A stretch of 64,000 bases of DNA, from NCBI GenBank assembly GCA_963840425.1, contig CAWIYZ010000026.1, positions 62,001 to 126,000 of the forward strand, given 5' to 3'. This document shows, piece by piece, positions 28,611-38,369 of this stretch. Under the pieces are notes generated by a model that saw nothing but the letters and a program-made list of their open reading frames with translations, made no database searches and was not told the DNA's origin. Within the stretch, counting starts at the first letter, position 1. Each line of letters begins with the position of its first letter. This DNA is from CADEFX01 sp963840425. GTDB taxonomy: Bacteria > Pseudomonadota > Alphaproteobacteria > Rhizobiales > Hyphomicrobiaceae. The position numbers and the translations under genes are program-made.

Positions 28611-29623
28611 TCAACTGACGCCCGCGAGGCTCAAGCTGTCCGCGTGATGGCACGCAACCTTGTGGTCGGGCGCAATGTGCTCGACGACTGGCACCTCGAC
28701 CTTGCATCGATCGGTGGCATGACGACAACGCGGATGAAACGGGCAGCCCGGAGGAATATTGGCGGGATCGGCCACCTCCCCCTGAAGGATGATGCGGTTC
28801 GAAGCGACGCTTCGGATCGGGCGTCGGCACCGCCGACAGCAAGGCCTCGGTGTAGGGGTGTCGCGGGCGTGTGAAGAGCTCCTCCGTCCGGCGCTTCCTC
28901 CACGATCTTGCCGACATACATGACGGCGACCCGGTCGCTCATGTGCTTGACGACCGACAGGTCGTGCGCGACGAACAGGTACGACAGTGCAAGGCGCTGT
29001 CTGCAGATCGAGCAGAAGATTGACGATCTGCGCCTGCACCGACACATCGAGGGCGGATACCGGCTCGTCTGCGACCACGAGGCTCGGGTTCAGCGCGAGC
29101 GCGCGTGCAATGCCGATGCGCTGGCGCTGCCCGCCCGAGAACGCATGCGGAAACCGGTTGCATATAGGCGGACGGCAACTGCACGAGCTCGAGCAGCTCG
29201 TCGCACGCGCGCTCGACGCACCGCCGCATCAGCCGACGCCGTTCGATCAGCATCGGCTCGGCGATGATGTCGCCGACGGTCATGCGCGGGTTGAGCGAGG
29301 AGAACGGGTCCTGAAAGATCATTTGCATGTGCGACCGCAGCGGTGAGAGACCCTTGCGATCGAGGCTGGCAATGTCGATCATTGGGCCGTCGCCAAGACG
29401 GAAACGCACAACGCCGGATGTCGGATGCAAAGCGCGCACGATGCAGCGTGAGACCGTCGTCTTGCCGCAACCCAATTCGCCGACGAGCGACAGTGTCTCG
29501 CCCTTGCGAATGGTCAGTGATACGCCGTCGACGGCCTTCACCTGGCCGACGACCTTGCGCAGGATGCCGCGCCGGATCGGGAAAGTGCTTCTTGAGCTGC
29601 TCGACCTCGAGAATATTCGTCAT
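28611..29623 (-). pseudogene. ABC importer ATPase, OppF type, at least five frameshifts
   Basis: Read piecewise: MTNILEVEQLKKHFP (start 29623); then KAVDGVSLTIRKGETLSLVG with a Walker A reading ELGCGKTT and MIFQDPFSSLNPRM; then VVADEPVSALDVSVQAQIV (Walker B); then YLFVAHDLSVVKHMSDRVAVMYVGKIVEEAP (switch His); then LFTRPRHPYTEALLSAVPTPDP; then DPANIPPGCPFHPRCRHATDRC to a stop at 28611. Each piece is in a different frame from the one before it, yet together they cover a whole OppF protein in order with no internal stop inside a piece. The ATG overlaps the oppD stop (ATGA). As sequenced it cannot be translated; I suspect poor base quality. Confidence 0.8.
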
Positions 29624-30694
29624 GCCGGCGTCAGCCCGCCGCTGACGTCAACGCTAAAGCCTGCGCCGGGCCCGCCTGATAGAGAAAGCAAGCCACATCC
29701 GATCGCGCATCCATGCGCACCGTGCGAGGCTCGTCGCTGTCGCAGCAGCCCTGCGATGCGGTCGCCGCAACGGGGGTGAAACGGGCAGCCTTGCGGCCGA
29801 TTGTAGGGGTGCGGAATTGATCCTTCGATCGTCTCGAGCTTGGAGCGCGGTTTGGCAAGGATCGAAGGGATCGAACGCAAGCAGCGCGCGCGTATAGGGA
29901 TGGCGCGGCTCGTGGAAGATCTGCTCGACGGGGCCGCGCTCGACGATGCGGCCGAGATACATGACGGCGACGTCATCGGCCATCTCGGCTATGACGCCCA
30001 TGTCGTGAGTAATGAGAATGACGGACAGGCCACGGTCGCGCTGCAGCTTGCGCAGCAGGTCGAGAACCTGGGCCTGGGTCGTTACATCCAGCGCCGTGGT
30101 CGGCTCGTCGGCAATCAGGATGCGCGGATCGCAGGCGAGCGCCATGGCGATCATCACACGCTGGCGCAGGCCGCCGGAGAGCTGGAACGGATATTCGTCG
30201 ATGCGACGCTCCGGTCGCGGGAACACCGACCAGGCGCAGCAGCTCAATGGCGCGTTTGTGTGCGGCAGTCTTGTCGGCGTTCGGGTCGTGTGCGCGGATT
30301 GCCTCGCAGATCTGGTTGCCGACCGTATAGTGGGCCGACAGGGAGGTCATCGGCTCCTGGAAGATGAGAGCGATCTCCTTGCCGCGGAGAGACCGCATCT
30401 CCGCACTCCTCGGACTGAGTCTTGCGATATCGACCCGTCCCGCGGCGGCGCGATCGAGCCACATTTCGCCCGCCACGATACGACCCGGGCGCTCGAGGAT
30501 CTGCAGCAGAGAGCGGGTCATGACGCTCTTGCCGCAACCCGAACTCGCCGACAATGCCGAGCGTCTTGCCGGGCCAGAGGTCGAAGTCGGCGCCATCCGA
30601 CGGCGCGCACCAGTGCCTTCGTCCTGCACGAAGTGCGTCTCCAGGTTGCGGATCGACAGGATGGGGCCCGTGGAGGCATGGTTTGCTCAGCCAT
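29620..30694 (-). pseudogene. ABC importer ATPase, OppD type, at least five frameshifts
   Basis: The ordered pieces are: the ATG at 30694 overlapping the oppC end; ILSIRNLETHFVQDEGT (one missing base after the second Met); GADFDLWPGKTLGIVGE in another frame; SGCGKSVMTRSLLQILERPGRIVAGE; IALIFQEPMTSLSAHYTVGNQICEAI; DEYPFQLSGGLRQRVMIAMALACDPRILIADEPTTALD with the signature and Walker B; ITHDMGVIAEMADDVAVMYLGRIVE; and, after a further shift, RPQGCPFHPRCGDR up to a stop at 29620. All ATPase motifs survive. Frame changes occur roughly every 150-300 bases and go in both directions. Confidence 0.8.
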
Positions 30695-31845
30695 AGGGGT
30701 CCGCCGCATCGCTGAGGCCGTCGCCCAGGAAGTTGAAGGCCAGGATAACGACAATGACGGGAACGAGCCGACAGCAGAAGCCAGGGAGCGATTGCAAGCG
30801 TCTGGATGTTCTGGGCGTCCTGGAGAAGGATGCCCCAGCTGATCGCCGGCGGCCGCAGGCCGAGGCCCAGGAAGCTCAGCGACGTCTCGGAAATGATCAT
30901 CGCCGGGAGCGCAAGGCTGACGGCCGCAATGATGTGGCTCGTGAACGACGGCAGCATGTGGCGGAAGATGATGCGCATGCGGCTGGCGCCCATCAGCTCG
31001 GCGGCGACGACGAAATCCTCCTCACGCAACGACAGAAAGCGGCCGCGCACAACGCGCGCGAGATCGGTCCAGCCGATCAGTGAGATGATGATGGTGACGG
31101 CAAAATAAACCTGTCCCGCCGACCAGGTGTTGGGGAGCGCGGCGGCGAGGCCCATCCAGAGCGGGATGGTCGGAATCGAGCGGACGACCTCGATCAGCCG
31201 CTGGATCGCCGTATCGACGGTCCCGCCGTAGAGGCCGGAGATGCCGCCGAACAGCACGCCCAGGAACAGGCTGATGGTAACGCCGGCGAGCCCGATCGAC
31301 AGCGAGACGCGCGTGGCCACCATCAGCCGGGACCATAGATCGCGGCCCTGCACATCGGTGCCGAGCAGGAACAGCCCGTTCTCGGGCGCCGAGTGGTCGA
31401 AGCCGAGCAGATGCCGATTGGCTGGAATGAAGCCGAAGCAGATGATACGGATAGCCCTCGGCGAAGAACGTGCAGGTAGACCTTGCGGCTCTCGTCGATC
31501 TTGTAGACGAGCTTGAACGTCCTCATGTCGCGCACGCCTTTGAGGCCGTGCACGTAGGGCGAAAGCGCCATCGCTGTCGAACCAGATGGATGCTCTGCGG
31601 CGGGATGTAGCCGCGCCGGGCGTCGCTGGCCTCCGGGTCGGTGTAGGCGAGGAAATCGGCAAATATGGCGACGAGGTAGAACAGCCCCACGACGAAGCAG
31701 GCTCACGACGGCCAGCTTGTGCTTCTTGAACCGCCACCAGATGAGCTGACGCTGCGTGGCGACAGCGATGCGATCCTCCGCGATCGGCCCTCGCTCGACC
31801 TCGCGGCGGAACAAGCGGCCAAGTACGCCGACAGATTGCGCTCAT
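30687..31845 (-). pseudogene. ABC importer permease, OppC type, at least five frameshifts
   Basis: The start at 31845 overlaps the oppB stop as ATGA. After an early shift, IAVATQRQLIWWRFKKHKLAVVS gives the cytoplasmic N-terminus and first helix. After more shifts a long clean stretch (about 31430-30790) reads LLGTDVQGRDLWSRLMVATRVSLSIGLAGVTISLFLG, EDFVVAAELMGASRMRII (EAA loop) and SETSLSFLGLGLRPPAISWGILLQ. The final piece, PVIVVILAFNFLGDGLSDAADPYG, is in yet another frame and stops at 30687. The extra stretch between the first helix and the TDVQGRD motif (SPYVHGLKGVRDMRTFKLVYKI) matches the long-loop OppC variety. Confidence 0.8.
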
Positions 31846-32846
31846 TGGTCCACCTGGTGGCGGATGCGCGGATCGATCCACATCAGCACCAGGTCGGAGA
31901 TGAAGGTGCCGATCACGGTCAAGCGCGCCGAGCATCAGCACGATCGTGCCGGCCAGATACATGTCCTGGGCGATCAAAGCGCTGAGCAGCACCGGACCGA
32001 CGGTCGGCAGGCTCATGCACGAGCCTGATGATGATGCTGCCGGATACGAGATAGGGGAACAGATAGGCGAGCGTCGAGGCGAACGGATTGAGTGCAGCGC
32101 GCACGGGATATTTCAGGATCACGTGCATCTCGCTCAGAGACCCTTGGCGCGCGCCGTGACGACGTAAGGGCGGCGCAGCTCATCGAGCAGGTTCGCGCGC
32201 ATGATGCGGATCAGCTGGGCCGTGCCGGCGATCGCCAGGATCAGCGCCGGCAGCGGCAGGTGCCACATGCAGGTCGAGCGACCTTGGCCCAGCTCCAGGT
32301 CGGCCAGCTCCATCTCGGCCGAGAACAGTCCGCCGACGTTGGCGCCGAACCAGCGGAAAGACAGATAGAGGATGATCAGCGCCAGCAGGAAATTCGGCAC
32401 CGCAAGGCCGATGAAGCCGAGGAATGTGAAGACGTAGTCGCCGATGGAATACTGCCGGACCGCCGAGTAGATGCCGATCGGCAGCGCCAGCGCCCAAGTC
32501 AAGCAGCGAGCGCGGCGAAGCGACAGGACGACCGTCATCCAGAGCCGATCGCCCAGCACCTCGGACACGGGCCGCTGCCATTCCATGGACTCGCCGAAGT
32601 CGCCTTTGACGACGCGGCTCGATCCACTTCAGGTACTGGACGTAATAGGGCTGATCGAGGCCGTAGAGCTTGCGCAGATTCTGCGCTTCCTCCATCGACA
32701 CCGAGCTGCCGCTTGCCGAGAGGCGAGCGATGTAGGCGTCGACGAAGTCACCCGGCGGCAGCTGGATGATGATGAACGACAGCACGTGATGGCCCACATC
32801 GTCACGAGGGCGAGCAAGGAAGCCGGCGCGCAATGAAGGAGATCAT
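31842..32846 (-). pseudogene. ABC importer permease, OppB type, at least five frameshifts
   Basis: The start at 32846 gives MISFIARRL and is broken at once. The following pieces are ALVTMWAIT, then SFIIIQLPPGDFVDAYIARLSASG and GLDQPYYVQYLKWI, then MEWQRPVSEVLGDRLWMTVVLSL with ALPIGIYSAVRQYSIGDYVFTFLGFIGLAVPNFLLALI, then the EAA loop (IRIMRANLLDELRRPYVVTARAKGL), then VILKYPVRAALNPFASTLAYLFPYLVSGSIII, then SLPTVGPVLLSALIAQDMYLAGTIV, and finally TVIGTFISDLVLMWIDPRIRHQ with a stop at 31842. The order and coverage are those of a full OppB permease. Confidence 0.8.
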
Positions 32847-32907
32847 GGGCCGTCGCCCGGACAGTTGCCCGCCGCCGGGCCTAGTGCCGGCGGCGGGCGA
32901 TCACGTC

Positions 32908-34964
32908 TCAGTCCTTGTAGAACCAGGTCTCTGGATGCGAGCCGCCCGGCGTGCGGCAGTGTTGGGCGATGCACACCCGCGATGGAATGTTGCCGAGCTT
33001 GTTGGAGGCGATGCGCACGCCCATCAGCGCCGGCGACTGGCCGACCGTGCCGATGCCGTACTGCTGATCGACCATGATCTTCCAGATCTCGTGCGCGATC
33101 TTGATACGTTCGGGCTCCTTCTGGCTGCTCGCCGAACGGTAGAGCTCGAAGATCTTCTTGAGATTTGGGTCGTCGGCTCGCGACCCTGCTTGCCGCTCCG
33201 ACGCGTACCAGACGGCGAACTCCGGGCCCATGAACGCTTCGGTCGGATCGACCGGAATGGCGTGGCGCGGGAAGAGATACAGGATCTCCGTGCCGCCGTT
33301 GGTCCAGAGCTGGATGTGGTGCTCGTTGTTGCGCGTGCGCGTGAAGGCGAGATTGCGCTCCATCTCCTTGGCCTCGGCCCAGATGCCGATTTTCCTCCAC
33401 TGCTGGGCGATCATTTCGCCCTGAGCCGGCCACGGCACGAACGCCTTCACGGCCTGGATCTGGATGCGCAGGCGCTCGCCGTTGTCGGTGCTGACGCGGA
33501 AGCCCTCGCTGTCCTTTTTCGCGAGCCCGATGCCGTCGAGCAGCTTGTTGGCCTGCGCCACGATCGAGCGTCGACCACTTGGTGCGCCACTCCTTGCCCG
33601 GGAAATAGGGGCTGTCCTCGCCCGGCACGGCAGAGCCCGGCGTGCCGACGCCCAGCCAGAACGTCTCGTTGAGCTGGTTGCGGTCGATGCCGAGCGACAG
33701 CGCGCGGCGGAAGTCCGCATTGGTCAGCCACTTGGCGATCTCGGGATCGGCCTTGAAGCTCTGGTTGATCTGCATGGTCGTGTCCGAGCCGTTGATCGGC
33801 GGTGTCGAGACGAACGGTGTAGTTGCCCTTCTTCTGGTTCTCGATGATGACCGGCAGCTTGCCGAGGTCGATGTGCCGCTCCTGCAGATCGTACTCGCCG
33901 GCAATGGCGCGCAGATTGAGGATCTCGGTATCCTGCGCCAGCGTCATCACGATGCGGTCGATGTAGGGCAGCTGGTTACCGGCCGTGTCGACGCCGAAAT
34001 AGTAGGGATTGCGCTCCATCACCCATGTCGGCGTGTTGACGGGGCGGGTCGTCTTCCAAGGCCCCAGCGTCGGCACCTCGGGATTGAGCGACCAGTCCTT
34101 CTTGAAGTGGATCAGCTTGACCCAGTTCTCGTAGCCCTCCTTCTTGGCACGCTCATTGGCGGCGTCGACCGAGGAGTATTTCGGCAGGAACTGCTGCAAG
34201 TAGTGCTTCGGCGAATAAGCGCCGAACGTGAAGCCTTGCGCCTGGCGCACCGACTGGCCACCGCCGATCAAGGTGTCTCCCGCCAGCATGTCGTAGAACA
34301 GGAAGTAGGGGTCGTCGAAGACGAACTGGACGGTCATCTCGTCGATCTTGACGAGCTTACCCGGCTTGCCGTTGACGCTCATGTCCGCGATCGGCGTCGG
34401 CACGATGTCCTTGTTGAGGTAGAGGTCCTCGTACCAGAATACGAAATCGTCTGCCGTGAAGGGCGCGCCGTCCGACCACTTCATGCCCTTGCGCAGGTGA
34501 ATTGTGTAGACTTTGCCGTCCGGGCTCATGTCCACTTTCTTGGCCACGCTCGGCACGATCTTGGTGCCCGTGTGGTCCCAGAACAGCAGCTTGTCGGACG
34601 CGTTGATGCGGTTGCCGTTCTCGACGTCGCCCGGCCCCGTGAAGCCGCGCCGCCACGTGCCGCCGTACTTGCCCACCGAATGCACGGGCTTGACCACCAG
34701 CGGCTCGGCCGGAAGCCGGTCCTTGACCGGCGGCAGCTTGCCCTGCTTGACGAGCTCGGCGAGCTGAGGCGCTTCCTGGAACGCTTTGGGAATTGCGGCC
34801 GCGTCGGTCAGGATCTCCGCGCCTTCGAGCTGGCCGACCAGGCCGGACTGGCCGAGGCTGCCACCCGATTGCGCCAGCGACGCCTGCGGCATTGCCAGGG
34901 CGAGCAAACTTGCACCCAGCAAAGCGCGGCCGAATGCGGACGCTCGTCCCCCTATCTTGCGCAT
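32908..34964 (-). pseudogene. ABC importer solute-binding protein, OppA/SBP_bac_5 type, two frameshifts
   Basis: The ATG at 34964 has a GGGAGG ribosome-binding site and a signal peptide (LLGASLLALAMPQASLAQSGG). The long form with VGKYGGTWRRGFTGPGDVENGNR resembles the roughly 650-680-residue OppA-like proteins of Hyphomicrobiales. The first part runs intact to about 33803 (HLRKGMKWSDGAPFTADDFVFWYEDL is the SBP_bac_5 signature). One extra base there and another at about 33568 shift the frame; the later parts are NQSFKADPEIAKWLTNADFRRALSLGIDRNQLNETFW and then AQANKLLDGIGLAKKDSEGF to the stop at 32908. It is the first gene of the A-B-C-D-F importer operon. Confidence 0.85.
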
Positions 34965-34984
34965 ACGATTCCTCCCGTGTGAGC

Positions 34985-35006
34985 CGGCGCATTTGCGGGT
35001 GCGCCG
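34985..35006 (-). other. Hairpin between the alpha/beta-hydrolase gene and oppA
   Basis: CGGCGCA (34985-34991) and TGCGCCG (35000-35006) form a perfect seven-pair stem with an eight-base loop. There is no U-tract after it on the minus strand, so it is not a clear terminator. It sits about 20 bases before the oppA ATG, ahead of the ribosome-binding site, and may be a processing or attenuation element. Confidence 0.4.
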
Positions 35007-35050
35007 TTTCCATTCATTAGCTTAGCACCGCCGTCGGCTGCTTGGAAATG

Positions 35051-35872
35051 TCAGACGGTATGATCAGGATTGCGGCGCAGGAACTCGAGCACATGACGAT
35101 TGAACTCGGTTGGGGCCTCCCAGTAGGGAGCGTGCCCGACCTCGCGCAGCGTGATCATCTCGGGCTTGCGCAAGTGCTCCGCAAGCATGCGCTGAAGCGG
35201 CGGCGGCGCATAGAGGTCGGCTTCGCCCGTCAACAGCAGCACAGGGATTTGCAGGCATTGCATGGCTGCCCAATCGACCTTGACGCCGAGGGGCTGCTGC
35301 ATCGCCCCGTCGGGTTTGGAGGCGCGCTCGAGTGCCACGAATCGCGCGACGCCGTCCGGGTTGAGCGCCCGATAGGTAGGCCCAAGCTCGAGGAACTCGG
35401 TCGGTACGCGATCGCGGACACTCGCCAAACCGAGGTGGTGATAGAGTGTCCGCCATTCCTCCTCTTCCGGCGCGACGATGGTGCCGGCCAGAACCAGCGA
35501 TATGACACACTCAGAATGGGCAACTGCAAATCCCATCGCCGTGATGCCGCCAGCGGCAGCCCCGAGAATGTGTGTTTTCTTCACGGCGAGAAATGCGAGC
35601 AATGACGCCAGGTCTCCTACCAACGTTCCAGGATCCTGTTCTGGGCCGCGCTCGGATCTGTGATGACCGCGACGGGAATAGGCAATAACGCGATAGCCGG
35701 CTTCGGAGAAGGCGTGCTGCTGGTGCTGCCAGATCTGACTGCTCTGAGATGCTGGATGGCACAGGATAAGCGGCTCTCCATGGCCGCCTGTATCCCAATA
35801 GTAGAGCTTCGCGCCATGAACCGGCGCAAATCCTTCAGCGGCCGGCATGGGCCGAGGGATCTGATCCGGCAT
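35051..35872 (-). CDS. Alpha/beta-hydrolase-fold protein with Ala at the nucleophile elbow
   Basis: 273 residues with the canonical core: LILCHPASQSS (oxyanion strand), YRVIAYSRRGHHRSERG, the nucleophile elbow, LLLTGEADLYAPP (acid) and VGHAPYWEAPTEFNRHVLEFL (His near the C-terminus). The elbow reads HILGAAAGGITAMG, so the GxSxG serine position (residue 106) is alanine while the acid and histidine are kept. It is nine bases downstream of the intradiol dioxygenase gene and upstream of the oppA operon on the same strand. Relatives include enol-lactonases and meta-cleavage hydrolases. With no Ser, Cys or Asp nucleophile it may be a cofactor-free oxygenase or lyase-like member, or inactive as a hydrolase. 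The frame is intact. Confidence 0.88.
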   Translation of the reverse strand: MPDQIPRPMPAAEGFAPVHGAKLYYWDTGGHGEPLILCHPASQSSQIWQHQQHAFSEAGYRVIAYSRRGHHRSERGPEQDPGTLVGDLASLLAFLAVKKTHILGAAAGGITAMGFAVAHSECVISLVLAGTIVAPEEEEWRTLYHHLGLASVRDRVPTEFLELGPTYRALNPDGVARFVALERASKPDGAMQQPLGVKVDWAAMQCLQIPVLLLTGEADLYAPPPLQRMLAEHLRKPEMITLREVGHAPYWEAPTEFNRHVLEFLRRNPDHTV

Positions 35873-35881
35873 CGCGTCCCC

Positions 35882-36505
35882 TCAGCCGTGCATCAACACG
35901 ATATCGAACACCACGAGCTTCTCGTCCGAGCCCATCCCCGGTAGTGGATCACGAACGGGCATGACAATGGTCTCGGGCTTTGCCGACGACTGCAGCCAGC
36001 GGTCGGTGTCGTGATAGGGATCGCCAGCGAAGTACAGTTGCGTGATCAGTCGCTCGCGCTTGCCGAAGACTTCGAAGTGGATGTGCGAGGGACGGACGGT
36101 GGTCGGGCCAGTGGGATAGGCGCCGGGCTTGATCGTACGCAGACTATAGCGGCCATCCTCATCCGTCTCGATGACGGCAAAACCCTCGAAGCAAGGGTCG
36201 AGTTGCGCCGGATTGTCGTCATTGGGATGCAAATAACGGCCAAAGGAGTTCGCCTGCCAGATCTGCAGCTTGCCTCCTCTCACAGGCTGGCCGGTGCGAT
36301 CGAGAACTCTGCCGATGAGCCGGATGATCTGGCCTTGCGCGCGCCCTGGGCGCCCTGGAACGCGGGTGAGATCGCCTCCCTTCGCTGGCTCCGAAAGCGG
36401 ATAGAAGGGTCCGAGAATTTGGTCGGACGTTCGTGGCAGGAGGCCTGCGTCAACCAGCGTAGCCGAATGTGTCTCGTCGCGTGTTGGCATGCGCCGCCAC
36501 TCCAT
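35882..36505 (-). CDS. Intradiol ring-cleavage dioxygenase (protocatechuate 3,4-dioxygenase-like)
   Basis: 207 residues. The non-heme Fe(III) ligands are visible as Tyr91 (SFGRYLHP), Tyr130 (KPGAYPTGP), His141 and His143 (RPSHIHFEV), in the family order. The scaffold has GRVLDRTGQPVRGGKLQIWQAN, a typical PcaH/PcaG beta-strand pair. It is a single-subunit form with no alpha/beta pair next to it, so it could act on catechol-type or hydroxyquinol substrates or belong to a less-studied branch. The ATG at 36505 is the longest start; ATG at 36490 is an alternative. The downstream alpha/beta-hydrolase-fold gene is probably co-transcribed. Confidence 0.9.
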   Translation of the reverse strand: MEWRRMPTRDETHSATLVDAGLLPRTSDQILGPFYPLSEPAKGGDLTRVPGRPGRAQGQIIRLIGRVLDRTGQPVRGGKLQIWQANSFGRYLHPNDDNPAQLDPCFEGFAVIETDEDGRYSLRTIKPGAYPTGPTTVRPSHIHFEVFGKRERLITQLYFAGDPYHDTDRWLQSSAKPETIVMPVRDPLPGMGSDEKLVVFDIVLMHG

Positions 36506-37118
36506 GAATAAGAGCCGTGGATGCTGCCGCCAGGCGCCGGCCCTGCGCGCGCCATCAACACGTCGCGGGAAATGTTACCAGATCGTGGGATCGCTTGCTG
36601 CAGTGAACAGGGGACCCACTCGATCACTATATTCGTCACTTGGCTGCCAGCTCGGAAGCTTACACATCGCTTCGAGGATCCGCGGTTCAGCGTGACACCA
36701 ATGGGCCTGTTTGTTAGCATGCAACCTGGCTGGCGATGGGAACTTCCGTCCAGCGAGCGCGATCATGCCCCGACGCTGTCAGGCGAGAACGAGGGAGACG
36801 ACGCTCAGGCCATCGCCCCCACGACTTGATCGCAGAAGCCATAAAGGCCCGTGCAGGGAGGATAGGCATGCAACACCCCATCGCTGCCATTTCAATCAGC
36901 ATGCACGAACGGTAAATGGCGGCCCCGCCGGAACTCGGTCGGCGCTCATTGCAGCAAGAGTGTGTGCCGCCGTGACGAGGCCTGGCTTGACCGTTCCTGT
37001 GGTGACCCGTCGGCGCGCCATGCCGCAGTTCTGATACCACGCTTCATCTCCAGCAGCGGCCGATTGGCGGTCGACGTGGCACCGACTTGAACCATTCGTT
37101 CTTCGGGAGTGAGATCAC
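36506..37118. other. Divergent promoter region, no supported gene
   Basis: About 610 bases between the leftward dioxygenase and the rightward TctC-like gene. The short frames have no domain or usable ribosome-binding site. Regulatory elements for both directions are expected; none is obvious by eye. Confidence 0.5.
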
Positions 37119-38099
37119 ATGACTTCGCGCATGATCCGATGGAACACGTTTGCGCTGTTGACGCTTGCGTTCGGCAGTGACGCTGCCACCGCGCAGGGCG
37201 CCGCGGATTTTCCCTCGAAGCCCATAACCGTAGTCATTCCCACGGCAGCCAGCGTGTCCGGCGACATTATCATGCGTGCCTATGGCGAAGCGGTCAGCAA
37301 GCACCTCGGGCAGCCGATTATCGTCGAGAACAAGCCGGGCGGCAGTGGCGCGCTCGCCGCCGCCTATGTGGCCACGAGCGTCAAACCCGACGGCTACACG
37401 CTCTTGAACATTACAATTCCGATGTATCGTGTCCCCCACATACAGAAAACGCCTTACGACCCAGTCAAGGACTTTACACCGATAATCCTGCTCGGCGGTT
37501 ACACGCTCGGCGGCGTCGTGAGGGCCGACAGTCCGTTCAAGGAGTGGAAGGATGTGCTCGAGTTCTCAAAGGCCAATCCCGGCCGCTTCACCTACACGAC
37601 GGTCGGCCCGCAGACGACCAATGCCATCGCCATGGAGACAATGGCACGCCACTCCGGCGTGCAGTTCACGCATGTTCCCGGCAAGGGTGGCGGTGACGGG
37701 ATTTCCGCAGTCCTCGGTGGCCACGTCAACGCGATGGTGGAAAGCCCGGCTTGGGGTGCCCTCGTCGCCAGCGGAGAGATGCGACTGCTGTTCCTGCTCA
37801 ACCTGGAGCGCAGCAAGAAGTGGCCGGACGTGCCGACCATCAGGGAACTGGGTTACGACTACACCTTTGATTCTCCCTATGGCCTCGTAGGGCCCAAGGG
37901 CCTGGATCCAGCCATCGTGAAGAAGCTGCACGATGCCTTCAGGAAGGCCTACGACGATCCGAAGGTGATCGAAACCTACGACAAATTCGACTTCGTTCGC
38001 CGCTACATGAACACGGAGGACTACGCGAAGTTCGTGCCCAAGCTGGCCGCAGACGAACGGGCATCGATGGAGAGACTAGGCTTTGCCAAAAAGGACTGA
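37119..38099 (+). CDS. Bug/TctC-family periplasmic solute-binding protein
   Basis: 326 residues. The signal peptide (IRWNTFALLTLAFGSDAATAQG) is followed by FPSKPITVVIPTAASVSGDIIMRAYGEAVSKHLGQPIIVENKPGGSGALAA, the defining start of Bug proteins of tripartite tricarboxylate transporters. The middle has FTHVPGKGGGDGISAVLGGHVNAM and the C-terminus GLVGPKGLDPAIVKKLHDAFRKAYDDPKV. These proteins bind carboxylates, aromatic acids or amides. The TctA/TctB membrane genes are not linked, a common situation for orphan Bug proteins. A GGGAG ribosome-binding site precedes the start. Confidence 0.92.
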   Translation: MTSRMIRWNTFALLTLAFGSDAATAQGAADFPSKPITVVIPTAASVSGDIIMRAYGEAVSKHLGQPIIVENKPGGSGALAAAYVATSVKPDGYTLLNITIPMYRVPHIQKTPYDPVKDFTPIILLGGYTLGGVVRADSPFKEWKDVLEFSKANPGRFTYTTVGPQTTNAIAMETMARHSGVQFTHVPGKGGGDGISAVLGGHVNAMVESPAWGALVASGEMRLLFLLNLERSKKWPDVPTIRELGYDYTFDSPYGLVGPKGLDPAIVKKLHDAFRKAYDDPKVIETYDKFDFVRRYMNTEDYAKFVPKLAADERASMERLGFAKKD

Positions 38100-38189
38100 G
38101 GTCGCGGCCGCGGAATGAGAATTGTCCGTAATCCGTGTGCGCTGCGAAGTCTGCTCGCCAGTGTGCCGCCGGTCCGTCCGCTGGCGGCC

Positions 38190-38217
38190 GCGGGTTCAAG
38201 TCCCGTCACTCATGCCA
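38190..38217 (+). other. tRNA 3'-end-like fragment (T-arm, acceptor 3' strand, CCA)
   Basis: GCGGG-TTCAAGT-CCCGT (38190-38206) folds as a five-pair T-arm with a perfect T-loop. It is followed by a seven-base acceptor-like strand (38207-38213), G, and CCA at 38215-38217. No matching D-arm, anticodon arm or full 5' acceptor is found upstream, although ATGAG at 38115 would pair with part of the acceptor. This is either a remnant of an element that once used a tRNA attachment site or a chance match. Confidence 0.35.
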
Positions 38218-38369
38218 TTTCTATCCCACCGTGATGTTGGTCGTCGCGACTTCGTTTCCGCAGCCATGACAGTGCACTGTCCGGGGCGTCGTTTAACATT
38301 TTGCTAGTGGCATGGGCCGATCCGGTGCGTATTCTATCCAGCGCCAACGGTGGTCATGGGATCGACACG

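Noticed and set aside
38115..38217. Complete tRNA gene
   Set aside because: Only the T-arm, acceptor 3' strand and CCA fit. The 5' acceptor candidate pairs incompletely, and no D-arm or anticodon stem of normal size can be drawn in the 103 bases.
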